From assembly GCA_016926115.1 (NCBI GenBank), contig JAFGPF010000077.1, positions 1-19,778 of the forward strand: a DNA stretch of 19,778 nt, given 5' to 3'. Within the stretch, counting starts at the first letter, position 1. Each line of letters begins with the position of its first letter. This document shows positions 6,871 to 15,322 of this stretch, one piece after another. Both the position numbers and the translations under genes were made by a program. A model generated the notes under the pieces. That model ran no database searches, was not told the origin of the DNA, and saw only the letters and a list, made by a program, of their open reading frames with translations. The DNA comes from Dehalococcoidales bacterium (GTDB lineage: Bacteria > Chloroflexota > Dehalococcoidia > Dehalococcoidales > RBG-16-60-22).

Positions 6871-7926
6871 ATGGTACGACAACATGACTGGAAGAAGGTA
6901 CTGAAGGCAGACCCGACCGACTGGCTGCTGGAGACTGACGACCCCGGCGTAAGATACCTGGCGTTGCGTGACATTGTCGATGCCGATGAAAAGGAAGTAA
7001 AAGCTGCCCGGAGAATAGCCCACCGCGAGGGACCTATTGCTACAATACTGGCGGAAATGGCCCCACAAGGCTACTGGATAAAACCGGGCAACGTTTACGC
7101 CAACAAGTGCCGGGGCACGGTGTGGTCCATTATCTCGCTGGCGGAACTGGGCGCCTCCATTGAGGAGGATAAGCACGTCACTTCCGCCTGCGACTACCTG
7201 CTGGACAACGCTCTACTGAAAAGCGGCCAGATTTCGCCAAGAATGAAACCCTCGAACATGGGACTCTGCCTTCAAGGCAATATGCTGTTATCCTTGATGG
7301 ATTTGGGATACGACAGAAGCCGGCTGGACAACGCTTATGAGTACATGGCACGCATGGTAACCGGCGAGGATGTTCCCCGGAAGGTAAACTCCGATGGTCT
7401 TGCCCCCGCGGAGGGCGTTCCGGGTCCGTTTCGCTACCTGAAATATAACGGTCCCCGGTTTGTCTGCCGCACGAATAAGGGCATGCCCTGCGGCTGGGCG
7501 GGTGTCAAGGTAATGATGGCTTTCTCACGCCTGCCGATTGAACGCAGGACTGGACTGATTGAACGGGCTATCGAGACCGGCGCAGATTTTTTCCTGAGTG
7601 GAGACCCCTCGAAAGTCGAATTCCCCGGTCACCGGGCAGGCGCACCGGACAAAAGGTGGTGGCAGTTCCGCTTCCCCTCATTCTGGGGGGCGGATATCCT
7701 CCAGATTGCGGAGGCGTTTACGGGTCTGGGATACGGCGCCGACCCCCGGCTGGCTAACACGTTCGACCTGATTTTAAACAAGCAGGACGGGGACGGCAGG
7801 TGGTCGCTGGAGTTCGTCGATTATACTCACAAGATGTGGGTGAAATACGGCACATTAAATCAGCCCAATAAGTGGGTGACTTTGAGAGCTTTACGCGTTT
7901 TAAAAGCGGCTTTATCCTCGCAATGA
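6871..7926 (+). CDS. Alpha/alpha-toroid (prenyltransferase/squalene-oxidase-repeat-like) protein of unknown function
   Basis: A 351-residue, probably cytoplasmic protein with no signal peptide or membrane segment. It opens with DWLLETDDPGVRYLALRDI, then helical pairs with QGYWIKPGN, RGTVWSIISLAELG, CLQGNMLLSLMDLGY, RWWQFRFPSFWGADILQIAEAF and a final DGDGRWSLE. Repeated Gly/Trp-rich turns of this kind (G-x-W, LxxLGY) are typical of terpene-cyclase or prenyltransferase-like alpha/alpha barrels. Similar proteins from Chloroflexota are, as I recall, often labelled 'nitrogen fixation protein NifH', but there is no P-loop or 4Fe-4S cysteine pair here, so that label would be wrong. No DxDD cyclase motif is seen. 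It begins 12 bases after ilvC with only a weak ribosome binding site, so it is probably read through from ilvC. Function unknown. Confidence 0.8.
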   Translation: MVRQHDWKKVLKADPTDWLLETDDPGVRYLALRDIVDADEKEVKAARRIAHREGPIATILAEMAPQGYWIKPGNVYANKCRGTVWSIISLAELGASIEEDKHVTSACDYLLDNALLKSGQISPRMKPSNMGLCLQGNMLLSLMDLGYDRSRLDNAYEYMARMVTGEDVPRKVNSDGLAPAEGVPGPFRYLKYNGPRFVCRTNKGMPCGWAGVKVMMAFSRLPIERRTGLIERAIETGADFFLSGDPSKVEFPGHRAGAPDKRWWQFRFPSFWGADILQIAEAFTGLGYGADPRLANTFDLILNKQDGDGRWSLEFVDYTHKMWVKYGTLNQPNKWVTLRALRVLKAALSSQ

Positions 7927-7937
7927 CAGCCATCATA

Positions 7938-7967
7938 TTGCACTAACCTTATGACAAGTGTTAGAAT
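7938..7967 (+). promoter_or_regulatory. Candidate promoter of the riboflavin operon
   Basis: TTGCAC (7938-7943), an 18-base spacer and TAGAAT (7962-7967). The predicted start near 7974 gives a leader of about 30 bases before ribE. The whole spacer between genes (7927-8005, 79 bases) is too short for an FMN riboswitch and has none of its conserved blocks. Confidence 0.4.
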
Positions 7968-8005
7968 GGCAGTAAGCAAAGGTACGTCAGGTTAAGGGGT
8001 AAGGG

Positions 8006-8635
8006 ATGTTTACCGGAATCGTGGCAGAGGCAGGCAGCGTTGTTTCCGTTTCGTCGAGCAAGCTGGTCATCGCCGCCGAGAAAGTCCTGGAGGGCATACA
8101 ACCCGGCGGGAGTATCGCCGTCAACGGTATCTGCCTCACCGTGACCGAATTCACCGATAGTACGTTCTCCGTGGACGTCATGCCGGAGACCCTCAGGCGT
8201 ACCAACCTGGGGCAGCTCCACAACGGCGACAGGGTGAACCTGGAAAGGCCGCTGGGACTCGGAGGCGAGATAGGCGGCCACCTGGTGCAGGGGCATATCG
8301 ACGGCACGGGAAAGGTAATCGCGATTGACCGGGAAGGCGAAGCGGCGCTGATGAAGTTCGAGGCGCCTGCCGACCTGATGCGGTACGTCGTGGAGAAGGG
8401 CTTCATCGCCGTGGACGGAACGAGCCTGACGGTGGTGGAAAAAGACGCCACGTCCTTCTCGGTGTCGATAGTCGGCTTCACCCGGGAGCACACCATCCTT
8501 GCCGACCGGAAGATAAGCGATACGGTCAACCTGGAGGTGGACATCATCGGCAAGTACGTGGCGGAGTTCATGAAGCCGCAGGGCGGCGGCATTACCGCGG
8601 AATTTTTAGAGGAGCACGGTTTCGCGATTAACTAG
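8006..8635 (+). CDS. ribE: Riboflavin synthase, alpha chain
   Basis: Catalyses the last step of riboflavin synthesis, the dismutation of two 6,7-dimethyl-8-ribityllumazine molecules. The 209 residues form two tandem lumazine-binding barrels: repeat 1 starts at the invariant [10 protein letters not shown] and contains VNGICLTV (39-46); repeat 2 starts around [13 protein letters not shown] (90-102) and contains VDGTSLTV (136-143). Phe2 and the following residues, needed for activity in known enzymes, are present. A purine-rich GGGGTAAGGG precedes the ATG. ribBA starts 28 bases downstream. Also called ribC or ribB in some systems. Confidence 0.97.
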   Translation: MFTGIVAEAGSVVSVSSSKLVIAAEKVLEGIQPGGSIAVNGICLTVTEFTDSTFSVDVMPETLRRTNLGQLHNGDRVNLERPLGLGGEIGGHLVQGHIDGTGKVIAIDREGEAALMKFEAPADLMRYVVEKGFIAVDGTSLTVVEKDATSFSVSIVGFTREHTILADRKISDTVNLEVDIIGKYVAEFMKPQGGGITAEFLEEHGFAIN

Positions 8636-8663
8636 CTCCTCACAAGATAACAGGAGAAATAAT

Positions 8664-9881
8664 ATGGGACTGGCAACAATTCCGGAAGCAATCGAAGACA
8701 TTAAGGCGGGCAAGTTCGTCATCGTGGTGGACGACGAGGACCGGGAAAACGAGGGCGACCTGGTCATAGCGGCGGAAAAAGTCACGGCGGAGTCCATCAA
8801 CTTCATGGCGAAGTACGGCCGCGGGCTTATCTGCATGCCCGTCACCGGCGAACGGCTGGATGCCCTGCGCATACCCATGATGGTATCGAACAACACCTCG
8901 AAGTTCACCACGCCTTTTGCCGTGGCGGTGGAAGCCAGAGAAGGCACCACCACCGGCATCTCGGCGGCGGACCGGGCGCAGACGGTACGGGTCATGGTAG
9001 ACCCCGATACCAAACCGGAAGATATCCTGATGCCGGGGCACATGTTCCCCCTGCGCGCCCGCGATGGCGGCGTGCTGGTGAGGGCGGGACAGACCGAGGC
9101 GACCGTCGACCTTGCCAGGCTGGCCGGATTTCGACCCGCCGGGGTGCTCTGTGAGATTATGAACGCAGACGGAACCATGGCACGCATGCCACAGCTGGAA
9201 GTGGTCGCGGAAACCCACGGACTCAAGATAATCAGCGTCGCCGACCTTATCGCCTACCGTTACCGCCACGAGAGGCTGGTGCAGCGGGTGGCGGAAGCAA
9301 AACTCCCGACACCGTTCGGCAACTTCACGGTAATCGCCTACCGGAGCCAGACCGACCCCGCCGAGCACCTGGCGCTGGTCATGGGCGACGTGGCTACCGA
9401 TGAACCCGTGCTGGTGCGGGTGCACAGCCAGTGCCTCACCGGGGACGTATTCCACAGCCTGCGCTGCGACTGCGGGGAGCAGATTGAGATGGCGATGAAA
9501 CGCATCGCCGATGAGGGACGCGGCGTCGTCCTCTACATGAGGCAGGAAGGCAGGGGCATCGGCATTCATAACAAGATTAAAGCCTACGCCCTCCAGGACG
9601 AGGGGCTGGACACCGTGGAAGCGAACCTCTCGCTCGGGTTCAAAGCCGACCAGCGCGATTACGGGGTGGGGGCGCAGATACTCGCCGACCTGGGCATACA
9701 CAACATGCGGCTGATGACCAATAATCCCAAGAAGATGAGCGGGCTGGCCAGCTACGGGCTGACCATCACGGAGCAGTTGCCCATCACCACCGAGCCAAAC
9801 CCGCACAATCGCCGCTACTTAAGGACGAAACAGGAAAAAATGGGGCATCTGTTGAAGGTTTCCGATGCCGATAGCGAATAA
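8664..9881 (+). CDS. ribBA: Bifunctional 3,4-dihydroxy-2-butanone-4-phosphate synthase / GTP cyclohydrolase II
   Basis: Supplies both starting branches of riboflavin synthesis. Residues 1 to about 200 form the DHBP synthase: acidic loop [10 protein letters not shown] at 23-32, [12 protein letters not shown] at 96-107, His126 in MPGHMFPL and Glu164 in CEIMN. Residues of about 205-400 form GTP cyclohydrolase II: zinc ligands Cys257, Cys268 and Cys270 in [18 protein letters not shown], and RQEGRGIG at 293-300. Both halves keep their catalytic residues and the 405-residue length is normal. CAGGAG lies upstream of the ATG at 8664. It sits between ribE and ribH with short spacers, forming one operon. 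Confidence 0.97.
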   Translation: MGLATIPEAIEDIKAGKFVIVVDDEDRENEGDLVIAAEKVTAESINFMAKYGRGLICMPVTGERLDALRIPMMVSNNTSKFTTPFAVAVEAREGTTTGISAADRAQTVRVMVDPDTKPEDILMPGHMFPLRARDGGVLVRAGQTEATVDLARLAGFRPAGVLCEIMNADGTMARMPQLEVVAETHGLKIISVADLIAYRYRHERLVQRVAEAKLPTPFGNFTVIAYRSQTDPAEHLALVMGDVATDEPVLVRVHSQCLTGDVFHSLRCDCGEQIEMAMKRIADEGRGVVLYMRQEGRGIGIHNKIKAYALQDEGLDTVEANLSLGFKADQRDYGVGAQILADLGIHNMRLMTNNPKKMSGLASYGLTITEQLPITTEPNPHNRRYLRTKQEKMGHLLKVSDADSE

Positions 9882-9902
9882 TTAAAAGCCAAGGAGACTG
9901 CT

Positions 9903-10370
9903 ATGAGCAAGAATTACGAGGGCAATTTACTGGGAAAGGGACTGAAGTTCGGGCTGGTTGTCTCGCGTTTTAACGAGTTCTTCAGCAAGAAACTGCTCGA
10001 AGGCGCACAGGACGCCCTGCTCCGCCACGGCGTCGCCGAAACCGATATAGAAGTTGCCTGGACGCCGGGCTCGTTCGAGATACCGCTCATCGCCCAGAAA
10101 ATGGCGGGGTCGAAAAAGTACGACGCCGTCGTCTGCCTGGGCGCGGTAATACGGGGAGGCACGCCTCATTTCGACCATATCGCCGCCGAGGTCACCAAGG
10201 GAATCGCCAAGGTCAACATGGACACGGGGGTGCCGGTGATTTACGGCGTGATTACCACCGATACGCTGGAGCAGGCAATCGAACGCTCCGGCACGAAAGC
10301 CGGCAACAAGGGGTTCGACGCGGCGGTCAGCGCCATCGAGATGGCGAACCTGGTGAAGGCCCTCGGTTAG
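9903..10370 (+). CDS. ribH: 6,7-dimethyl-8-ribityllumazine synthase
   Basis: Condenses the ribityl-pyrimidine with dihydroxybutanone phosphate to give the substrate of RibE; usually assembles into pentamers or 60-mer capsids. The 155 residues include the aromatic substrate-stacking Phe in SRFNEF (residue 23), WTPGSFEIP (53-61), [15 protein letters not shown] with catalytic His89, and the C-terminal NKGFDAA segment. AAGGAG precedes the ATG at 9903. It is the last gene of ribE-ribBA-ribH; ribD is not in the window and must lie elsewhere. Its TAG stop shares two bases with the TAA stop of the amidase gene on the other strand, so no terminator space exists between them. Confidence 0.97.
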   Translation: MSKNYEGNLLGKGLKFGLVVSRFNEFFSKKLLEGAQDALLRHGVAETDIEVAWTPGSFEIPLIAQKMAGSKKYDAVVCLGAVIRGGTPHFDHIAAEVTKGIAKVNMDTGVPVIYGVITTDTLEQAIERSGTKAGNKGFDAAVSAIEMANLVKALG

Positions 10371-11869
10371 GTAGTACAGACAGGCGGAATGCGGTCAGCC
10401 CAGGGTCTTGCCTTCTCCAGTTGCGCCGCCAGGCGGAACAATGTAGTTTCATCACCGTACCTGCCCGCGAACTGCATGCCGATGGGCAATCCATCATCGT
10501 TCCAGTAGAGCGGCACGGACATTGCCGGCTGCCCGGTGGCGTTAAACAGAGGGGTATAAGGCGCGAAGACAAATGCCTGTTCGGCAAAGGCCGGAATTCC
10601 CCCCAGCATATTAATCATACCGCCGGCATTGAGCCGCGCCAGCACTTTCATGGCAACACTCTGAAATCCCGTCGTCACGGAAAATCCCAGAGGCAGTGGC
10701 GGCGCCGCCGTCGCCGGTGTCAGCAGGACGTCATAATTCTCGAAAAACCTGCCGATTTCTCTGCCCGCCGTTTGAATCAGATTAAGTGCTTTCGAAAGGT
10801 CGGAAGCGCGGCACTGCCTGCCGAGTAACGCGCAAATCCATGTCTCGGTCTCAAAATCCCCGTAAGACGCTTTTCGATTTAAATCCCGTTCCGCCTGTTC
10901 AATCATCGCCCTGGTCTCGCTGCAGACCACGGTCACAAACGCCTGCGCGATGGGTATATAGTCCAGTCCAGGAGCCGCTTCCTCCGCCTCGTGACCGAGT
11001 TCCCCGCACAGCTTCACCGTCTCTTCAAGTCCCTTGACACAATCGGCATCGACGGAATCGGAGAAAAACGGCTTCGCCGTGTAAGCTATCCGCAGTGGTT
11101 CCGGTTCTTGCTCGACCTTACTTAGGAAAGTACTCTCCGGAGGTTCGCACCAGTAAGGAGCTCCGGTATCGGGACCGCAGGTGGCATACAGCATGGCGGC
11201 GCTGTCGCGCACCGACCGTGTAATGATGTGCTCGGAGACGAAGCCGCGCCAGGCATCGCCGTAATAAGGACCCAGGGGATTTCGTCCGCGCGTCGGCTTG
11301 AGTCCGAACACGCCGCAGCAGGACGAGGGTATGCGGATGGAACCGCCGCCGTCGCCGCCGTGAGCCATCGGCACGATGCGCGCCGCCACGGAGGCGGCGG
11401 AGCCGCCGCTCGACCCGCCGGTGGTGCGGGTCAGGTCCCAGGGATTTCTAGCGGGACCGTGCAGTTCCGGCTCGGTGACAAAGGCCAGTCCGAACTCCGG
11501 CGTATTGGTCTTGCCGACGATGATAATGCCGGCTTTGCGGTAACGCGATACCAGTTCGCTGTCAAAGTCCGGCACGAAATTTTTGAAAAACCGGCTGCCG
11601 TTGGTCATCGGCTCATCCTTACAGAACGCCATCAGGTCTTTCAGCAGGAAGGGAACGCCTTTAAATGGGCCGTCGGGCAGGTCTCCCCCGGCGGTCTTCA
11701 GCGCCGAATCATACATTTTATGGACGACGGCGTTAAGCTGGGGATTGAGCTTTTCGATACGGCTTATCGCTTCTTCCACCAGTTCGGTGGGTTTGACCTG
11801 ATTTTTCTTGACGAGCTCCGCCAGACCCAGGCCGTCGTACTTATCGTAATAGGGATAACCGGAAGTCAT
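10367..11869 (-). CDS. Amidase-signature hydrolase, 6-aminohexanoate-cyclic-dimer-hydrolase-like
   Basis: The 500-residue protein belongs to the amidase signature family (Ser-cisSer-Lys hydrolases). Lys77 lies in GVPFLLKDL, Ser153 in [10 protein letters not shown] and Ser177 in [15 protein letters not shown]; the 24-residue gap between the two serines is the usual one. The run [20 protein letters not shown] and the overall length recall NylA-type enzymes more than GatA; there are no gatC or gatB neighbours. It probably cleaves a small amide, but family names from nylon oligomers say little about the natural substrate. Start ATG at 11869 has GGAG 9 bases upstream. It is convergent with ribH, with interlocked stop codons. 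It lies 137 bases downstream of the EF-Tu-like gene on the same strand; in that gap I see no clear terminator. Confidence 0.9.
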   Translation of the reverse strand: MTSGYPYYDKYDGLGLAELVKKNQVKPTELVEEAISRIEKLNPQLNAVVHKMYDSALKTAGGDLPDGPFKGVPFLLKDLMAFCKDEPMTNGSRFFKNFVPDFDSELVSRYRKAGIIIVGKTNTPEFGLAFVTEPELHGPARNPWDLTRTTGGSSGGSAASVAARIVPMAHGGDGGGSIRIPSSCCGVFGLKPTRGRNPLGPYYGDAWRGFVSEHIITRSVRDSAAMLYATCGPDTGAPYWCEPPESTFLSKVEQEPEPLRIAYTAKPFFSDSVDADCVKGLEETVKLCGELGHEAEEAAPGLDYIPIAQAFVTVVCSETRAMIEQAERDLNRKASYGDFETETWICALLGRQCRASDLSKALNLIQTAGREIGRFFENYDVLLTPATAAPPLPLGFSVTTGFQSVAMKVLARLNAGGMINMLGGIPAFAEQAFVFAPYTPLFNATGQPAMSVPLYWNDDGLPIGMQFAGRYGDETTLFRLAAQLEKARPWADRIPPVCTT

Positions 11870-12006
11870 AATGCTGCTCCTGATAAGTCAATAATAAACG
11901 ACTGTAAATCTCAGAGATAAACACGAGATTTCCGTTTGGGGAATATAAAGGGGTAAAGGGATTATGTTAACACGTGAAAAACAGGCGGTAACAGACGAGG
12001 GGGATA

Positions 12007-12258
12007 TCAGGTTACTTTATAAACGGTATCTCCCGGCCTCACCCTGTCCGGCACCTTGATACCCACGGAATCGCCCTTCTTGGCGGTATCGACGTTTACA
12101 TTGTCAATCTGCATCGAGGCGATATCCATCTCGATGTCCGTGGTATGCCCCTTGATGTGAATCTTGTCCCCTACTTTCAGCGTCCCGCTCATATCGATTC
12201 CGGCAACCACCGGGCGGGCAAAGAAGTCCATCACCTTGCCAACTTCCTTCTCGGCCAT
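12007..12258 (-). CDS. Small translation elongation factor-like protein (EF-Tu domain 2 fold)
   Basis: The 83-residue protein consists of essentially one beta-barrel like domain 2 of translational GTPases: VGKVMDFFARPVVAGIDMSG, then LKVGDKIHIKG (27-37), a strand region DIASMQIDNVNV, and GDSVGIKVPDRVRPGDTVYKV. There is no GTP-binding domain, so it cannot be a GTPase alone. Stand-alone proteins of this size are known mainly from archaea and some bacteria under the name 'translation elongation factor-like protein'; their role is not established. The start ATG at 12258 is supported by AGGAGG 8 bases upstream and a promoter at 12297-12325. Codon use matches neighbours. Confidence 0.88.
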   Translation of the reverse strand: MAEKEVGKVMDFFARPVVAGIDMSGTLKVGDKIHIKGHTTDIEMDIASMQIDNVNVDTAKKGDSVGIKVPDRVRPGDTVYKVT

Positions 12259-12296
12259 TTTCCTTCCCTCCTTGCGTCCTGTACTTCGTATTGTGG

Positions 12297-12325
12297 ATTA
12301 TACCCCCCGAGTTTTTATAAATCAA
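12297..12325 (-). promoter_or_regulatory. Promoter of the EF-Tu-domain-2-like gene
   Basis: On the minus strand, TTGATT (12320-12325), a 17-base spacer and a perfect TATAAT (12297-12302). The predicted start near 12290 gives a leader of about 32 bases that holds the AGGAGG site. Confidence 0.65.
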
Positions 12326-12350
12326 CATAAGAGAATTCTCCATTCCGTCT

Positions 12351-12380
12351 TTGACATATTTCATCCCGGAGACATATAAT
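12351..12380 (+). promoter_or_regulatory. Perfect-consensus sigma-70 promoter for the CxxC small protein
   Basis: Exact TTGACA (12351-12356), an 18-base spacer and exact TATAAT (12375-12380). Transcription would start near 12387, about 26 bases before the TTG start at 12413. It is divergent from the promoter at 12297-12325, with 25 bases between the two -35 boxes. Confidence 0.75.
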
Positions 12381-12412
12381 GAACCTGACCTTAATATTAC
12401 GAGGGCTGGAGA

Positions 12413-12637
12413 TTGGCGAACAAAGACGAACTGGAAAATGCCGGCGGTGATTCGGATATAGAACGCATCATACAACGAATCGACATGCTGGACGCGCGAC
12501 TGGACAACGTGGATTCCATAGTCTCCGCCGTTGCCGAACGCGTCATGCGTCAGCCGATTACCCTCAATGTAACCTGCTCCAACTGCGGTCAGAAGATAGA
12601 AATCGCCATCCTGGGTACCGAAAAACCAACCCGATAA
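12413..12637 (+). CDS. Small coiled-coil protein with a C-terminal CxxC motif
   Basis: A 74-residue protein I cannot assign. The first part is acidic; residues of about 16-45 have hydrophobics at heptad-like spacing (IERIIQRIDMLDARLDNVDSIV), suggesting a short coiled coil. The C-terminal third has NVTCSNCGQKIEIAI with Cys55 and Cys58, half of a zinc ribbon, so metal binding would need a dimer. The start is TTG at 12413, with GAGGG 7 bases upstream. A perfect promoter directly upstream and normal codon use argue that it is real. It is divergent from the EF-Tu-domain-2-like gene; a shared role is possible but unproven. Confidence 0.72.
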   Translation: MANKDELENAGGDSDIERIIQRIDMLDARLDNVDSIVSAVAERVMRQPITLNVTCSNCGQKIEIAILGTEKPTR

Positions 12638-12739
12638 TACCTTTATGTCAAGCGGACTGCCTAGCCCCGCCCGGAACCTTTCTTATAATTCACTCCCCCT
12701 TGTATTTTTCATTGAAAATTCGTATCACGGGACGATAAA

Positions 12740-14113
12740 TTGCCTCAACTCATCATTATTATCATTTACTTTGCGGTGATACTGGTCATCGGGGCAGTCA
12801 GCCGCCGGAAGGCCGAACGGGCGGACGATTTCTTCGTCGCGGGTAGGAAAGGCTCGTCCCTGTTCATCGTCGGCTCGCTGCTGGCGACGATTATCGGGGG
12901 TTCGGCGACGGTTGGCATGGCGGGGCTGGGCTTCCAGCGGGGCCTGACCGGCGCCTGGTGGCTGCTGGCGGGCAGCGCCGGCTTGATAGTGCTGGGGGTA
13001 TTCTTCGCCAGGAAAGTGAGGCAGTACGCCCTTTATACCCTCCCCGAGCTTATTGAAAAGCACTATGACCGGCGCATGGCGCTGGCGTCCTCGGTGCTGA
13101 TTGTCGTCGCCTGGGTCGGCATCATCGCCGCCCAGATTATCGCCGCCGGTAAGATAATGGGTATCCTGGGCACGGGCGGCGAAACGCTCTGGATGATTAT
13201 ATTTTCGTTCGTCTTTATCACCTATACCGTGCTGGGGGGACAGCATTCCGTCATCCGCACCGATTTATTGCAGTCAGTGATTATTTTCGGGGGGATATTC
13301 GCGGGACTGGGACTGCTGCTGTCACGTCTGGGCGGCTGGGACGGACTGCAAAGCGCGCTTTCGGCGGACATGTTCGCCTTCCCCACTAACCCGCAATTCG
13401 GCGGCGCCGGTCTCGCCTCGACGCTGCTGGTGGTGGGGCTGACCTACGTGGTGGGTCCGGACATGTACTCGCGGTTATTCTGCGCCCGGGACGATGCCAC
13501 GGCGCGGGCTTCCACGTTCTGGACGGCGGGCCTTATCATACCGGTAGCCTTCGCCGTGACGATTATCGGCATGGGAGCCGCCGTGCTTTTTCCGCATATC
13601 GCGGCGGAGCAGGCGCTCCCCACGGTCATCAGGGAGGTATTTTCGCCGCTCGCGGGGGGCATCATCCTGGCGGCGCTCCTCTGCGCCATGATGTCCTCGG
13701 CGGACACCACCCTGCTCAGCGCCGGCACCATACTTACGGTGGATATCATCGGCGCGTTCCGCGCCGCGCCGGATAAAAATATCCTGCGGAATTCACGCTG
13801 GCTGATAGTCCTGCTGGGCATTATCTCGCTGGCGGTGGCGCTGCTGCTCAAGGGGATAATCAGCGCCCTGCTGTTCGCCTATACCGTTTATACCTGCGGG
13901 GTAATCCTGCCGGTGATAGCAGGTTTCTTTAAAGACAGACTGAAAGTCACCGCGACCGGGGCGCTGGCGGCGCTCATCGGGGGCGGGGCTATGGGGATAG
14001 CCAGCAAGCTGGTATCCGTAAAATACCTGGACCTCGCGGCGCTGGCGTTGAGCGCCGTCCTGCTGTTCCTGGTCAGCTTCATCGATAACCGGATAAAAGG
14101 TAAGCATTCCTAA
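12740..14113 (+). CDS. Sodium:solute symporter (SSS family)
   Basis: A 457-residue inner-membrane transporter with about 12-13 hydrophobic segments, starting with LIIIIIYFAVILVIGAV right after the start. Family features include SRRKAERADDFFVAGRK after the first segment, IGGSATVGMAG in the second, and MMSSADTTLLSAGTILTVDI, whose serines lie in the region that forms the Na2 sodium site in related transporters. The substrate is unknown; proline, pantothenate or organic acid carriers share this fold. Start TTG at 12740 is needed to keep the first membrane segment; GGGA lies 8 bases upstream. TATAAT at 12684-12689 might be a -10 box, but I see no good -35. The stop overlaps that of the convergent MFS gene. 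Confidence 0.92.
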   Translation: MPQLIIIIIYFAVILVIGAVSRRKAERADDFFVAGRKGSSLFIVGSLLATIIGGSATVGMAGLGFQRGLTGAWWLLAGSAGLIVLGVFFARKVRQYALYTLPELIEKHYDRRMALASSVLIVVAWVGIIAAQIIAAGKIMGILGTGGETLWMIIFSFVFITYTVLGGQHSVIRTDLLQSVIIFGGIFAGLGLLLSRLGGWDGLQSALSADMFAFPTNPQFGGAGLASTLLVVGLTYVVGPDMYSRLFCARDDATARASTFWTAGLIIPVAFAVTIIGMGAAVLFPHIAAEQALPTVIREVFSPLAGGIILAALLCAMMSSADTTLLSAGTILTVDIIGAFRAAPDKNILRNSRWLIVLLGIISLAVALLLKGIISALLFAYTVYTCGVILPVIAGFFKDRLKVTATGALAALIGGGAMGIASKLVSVKYLDLAALALSAVLLFLVSFIDNRIKGKHS

Positions 14114-15279
14114 GAAGTAATTTGCGGCATGCGGCGGGTAAACTGCCCGAAGGCAATCGTGGAGACCAGCATCAGCGCCGCCATGAAGTAGAACGCTGAC
14201 TCGACGCCCCACAAATCCGACGCCAGACCGGCCAGAATCGGACCCACGACCATGCCCACGCCCAGTCCCATATTGAACATCGCCATGGACGTGCCCATGC
14301 CGTACTTCCTGCCCTCGGCGATTACCAGCGCCGAGGCTGACGGCACCGCCGTGGCGTCCCCGACGATGGCGATACCCAGGAAAAACAGCAGCGACCAGAA
14401 TCCGAAAGCCTGGGGGATTATCAATGCCGAAAATATGATGCCGAGACTCCCGATTACCACGACCCGTCTCTTGTTAAACCTGTCGGCGAGCCTGCCGGTA
14501 AATACCTGTATTACTCCGGCCTCCAGCACGAGCACCGATAGTACCGTACCCGTCAGTGACGAACTCAGGCTCAGCGTCAGACCGCCGAAGACGGGTATGA
14601 AGGTCTGCACGATACCGCGGTGGGCGGCGTCGCCGACCTGAAAGCTGAAGAGTCCCCGACTTAACTTGCTGGACGCTATTCCCTTGAAAGAAGACCGCGG
14701 AATTTCCTCACGCTCCTTGCGCGCTACCTCCGGCAGGAATATGGTTACGCCCAGGAACGCCACCACGTTGAGACCGCCCATAACGTAAAAGGCGGAGTTC
14801 ATCCCGAAATAATCGGTGAGGACACCACCTATGAGGGGACCGCAGCCCCACCCACCTAAAAACGTGGCGTTGAAGAATCCCATCCATTTCCCCTCCTCCC
14901 CTTCGGGGGCGATATCGCCGATGTACGCCTGGGCGATAGGCTGCACGAATCCCGCCGCCACGCCCTGCAGCAGCCGGATTACCAGCAGGACCGCCACGTT
15001 GCTGGCGAGTACATAGGCAAATGAAGTAACAGCGAAGATGAACAGTCCGATGGCTATCACCAGCTTGCGACCGCGCCGGTCGGACAACCTGCCGATAAAA
15101 GGCAGGATTACCGTGCGGGAAAAGGCGTAGCCGGAAAAGATAATGCCCACCCAGACCCCGGTGGCGCCCAGGTCCTTGGCATAGATAGGCAGGAGCGGCG
15201 CGATGATGCCGATGCCGACCATCGAGGAGAAGATGGACAGTCCTAAAATGGGGAAGATTTTATTAATGGAACGGGACAC
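14110..15279 (-). CDS. Major facilitator superfamily transporter
   Basis: A 389-residue membrane protein with 12 predicted hydrophobic segments. MFS motif A appears in the loop after segment 2 as GRLSDRRGRK (63-72) and again in the second half as GRLADRFNKRR, the expected two-fold repeat. Proteins of this type are drug or metabolite exporters; the substrate is not evident. The start is GTG at 15279: the N-terminus SRSINKIFPILGLSIF leads straight into segment 1, there is no Shine-Dalgarno, and a TTTACA / TACACT promoter ends 5 bases upstream, so a leaderless mRNA is likely. DinB lies 43 bases upstream on the same strand. Confidence 0.9.
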   Translation of the reverse strand: MSRSINKIFPILGLSIFSSMVGIGIIAPLLPIYAKDLGATGVWVGIIFSGYAFSRTVILPFIGRLSDRRGRKLVIAIGLFIFAVTSFAYVLASNVAVLLVIRLLQGVAAGFVQPIAQAYIGDIAPEGEEGKWMGFFNATFLGGWGCGPLIGGVLTDYFGMNSAFYVMGGLNVVAFLGVTIFLPEVARKEREEIPRSSFKGIASSKLSRGLFSFQVGDAAHRGIVQTFIPVFGGLTLSLSSSLTGTVLSVLVLEAGVIQVFTGRLADRFNKRRVVVIGSLGIIFSALIIPQAFGFWSLLFFLGIAIVGDATAVPSASALVIAEGRKYGMGTSMAMFNMGLGVGMVVGPILAGLASDLWGVESAFYFMAALMLVSTIAFGQFTRRMPQITS

Positions 15280-15284
15280 GATTC

Positions 15285-15314
15285 AGTGTATCACGGGCAA
15301 ACGGCGAATGTAAA
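15285..15314 (-). promoter_or_regulatory. Leaderless promoter of the MFS gene
   Basis: On the minus strand, TTTACA (15309-15314), an 18-base spacer and TACACT (15285-15290), followed by 5 bases and the GTG start codon at 15279. Confidence 0.5.
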
Positions 15315-15322
15315 AGCGATGC

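Noticed and set aside
5839..7176. Long minus-strand open frame (445 codons) opposite ilvC and the toroid gene
   Set aside because: It is antisense to two well-supported genes, shows no recognisable domain, and has the Arg/His/Gly-rich look of a frame opened by GC-rich codon use.
7927..8005. FMN riboswitch expected before a riboflavin operon
   Set aside because: Only 79 bases are available and none of the conserved RFN blocks is present.
8640..9806. Minus-strand open frame (388 codons) opposite ribBA
   Set aside because: Fully antisense to a gene with complete catalytic motifs; no family resemblance.
11939..12003. Overlapping short palindromes GTTAAC and CACGTG downstream of the EF-Tu-like gene as a terminator
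   Set aside because: No stable GC-rich stem followed by a T-run on the minus strand could be drawn.
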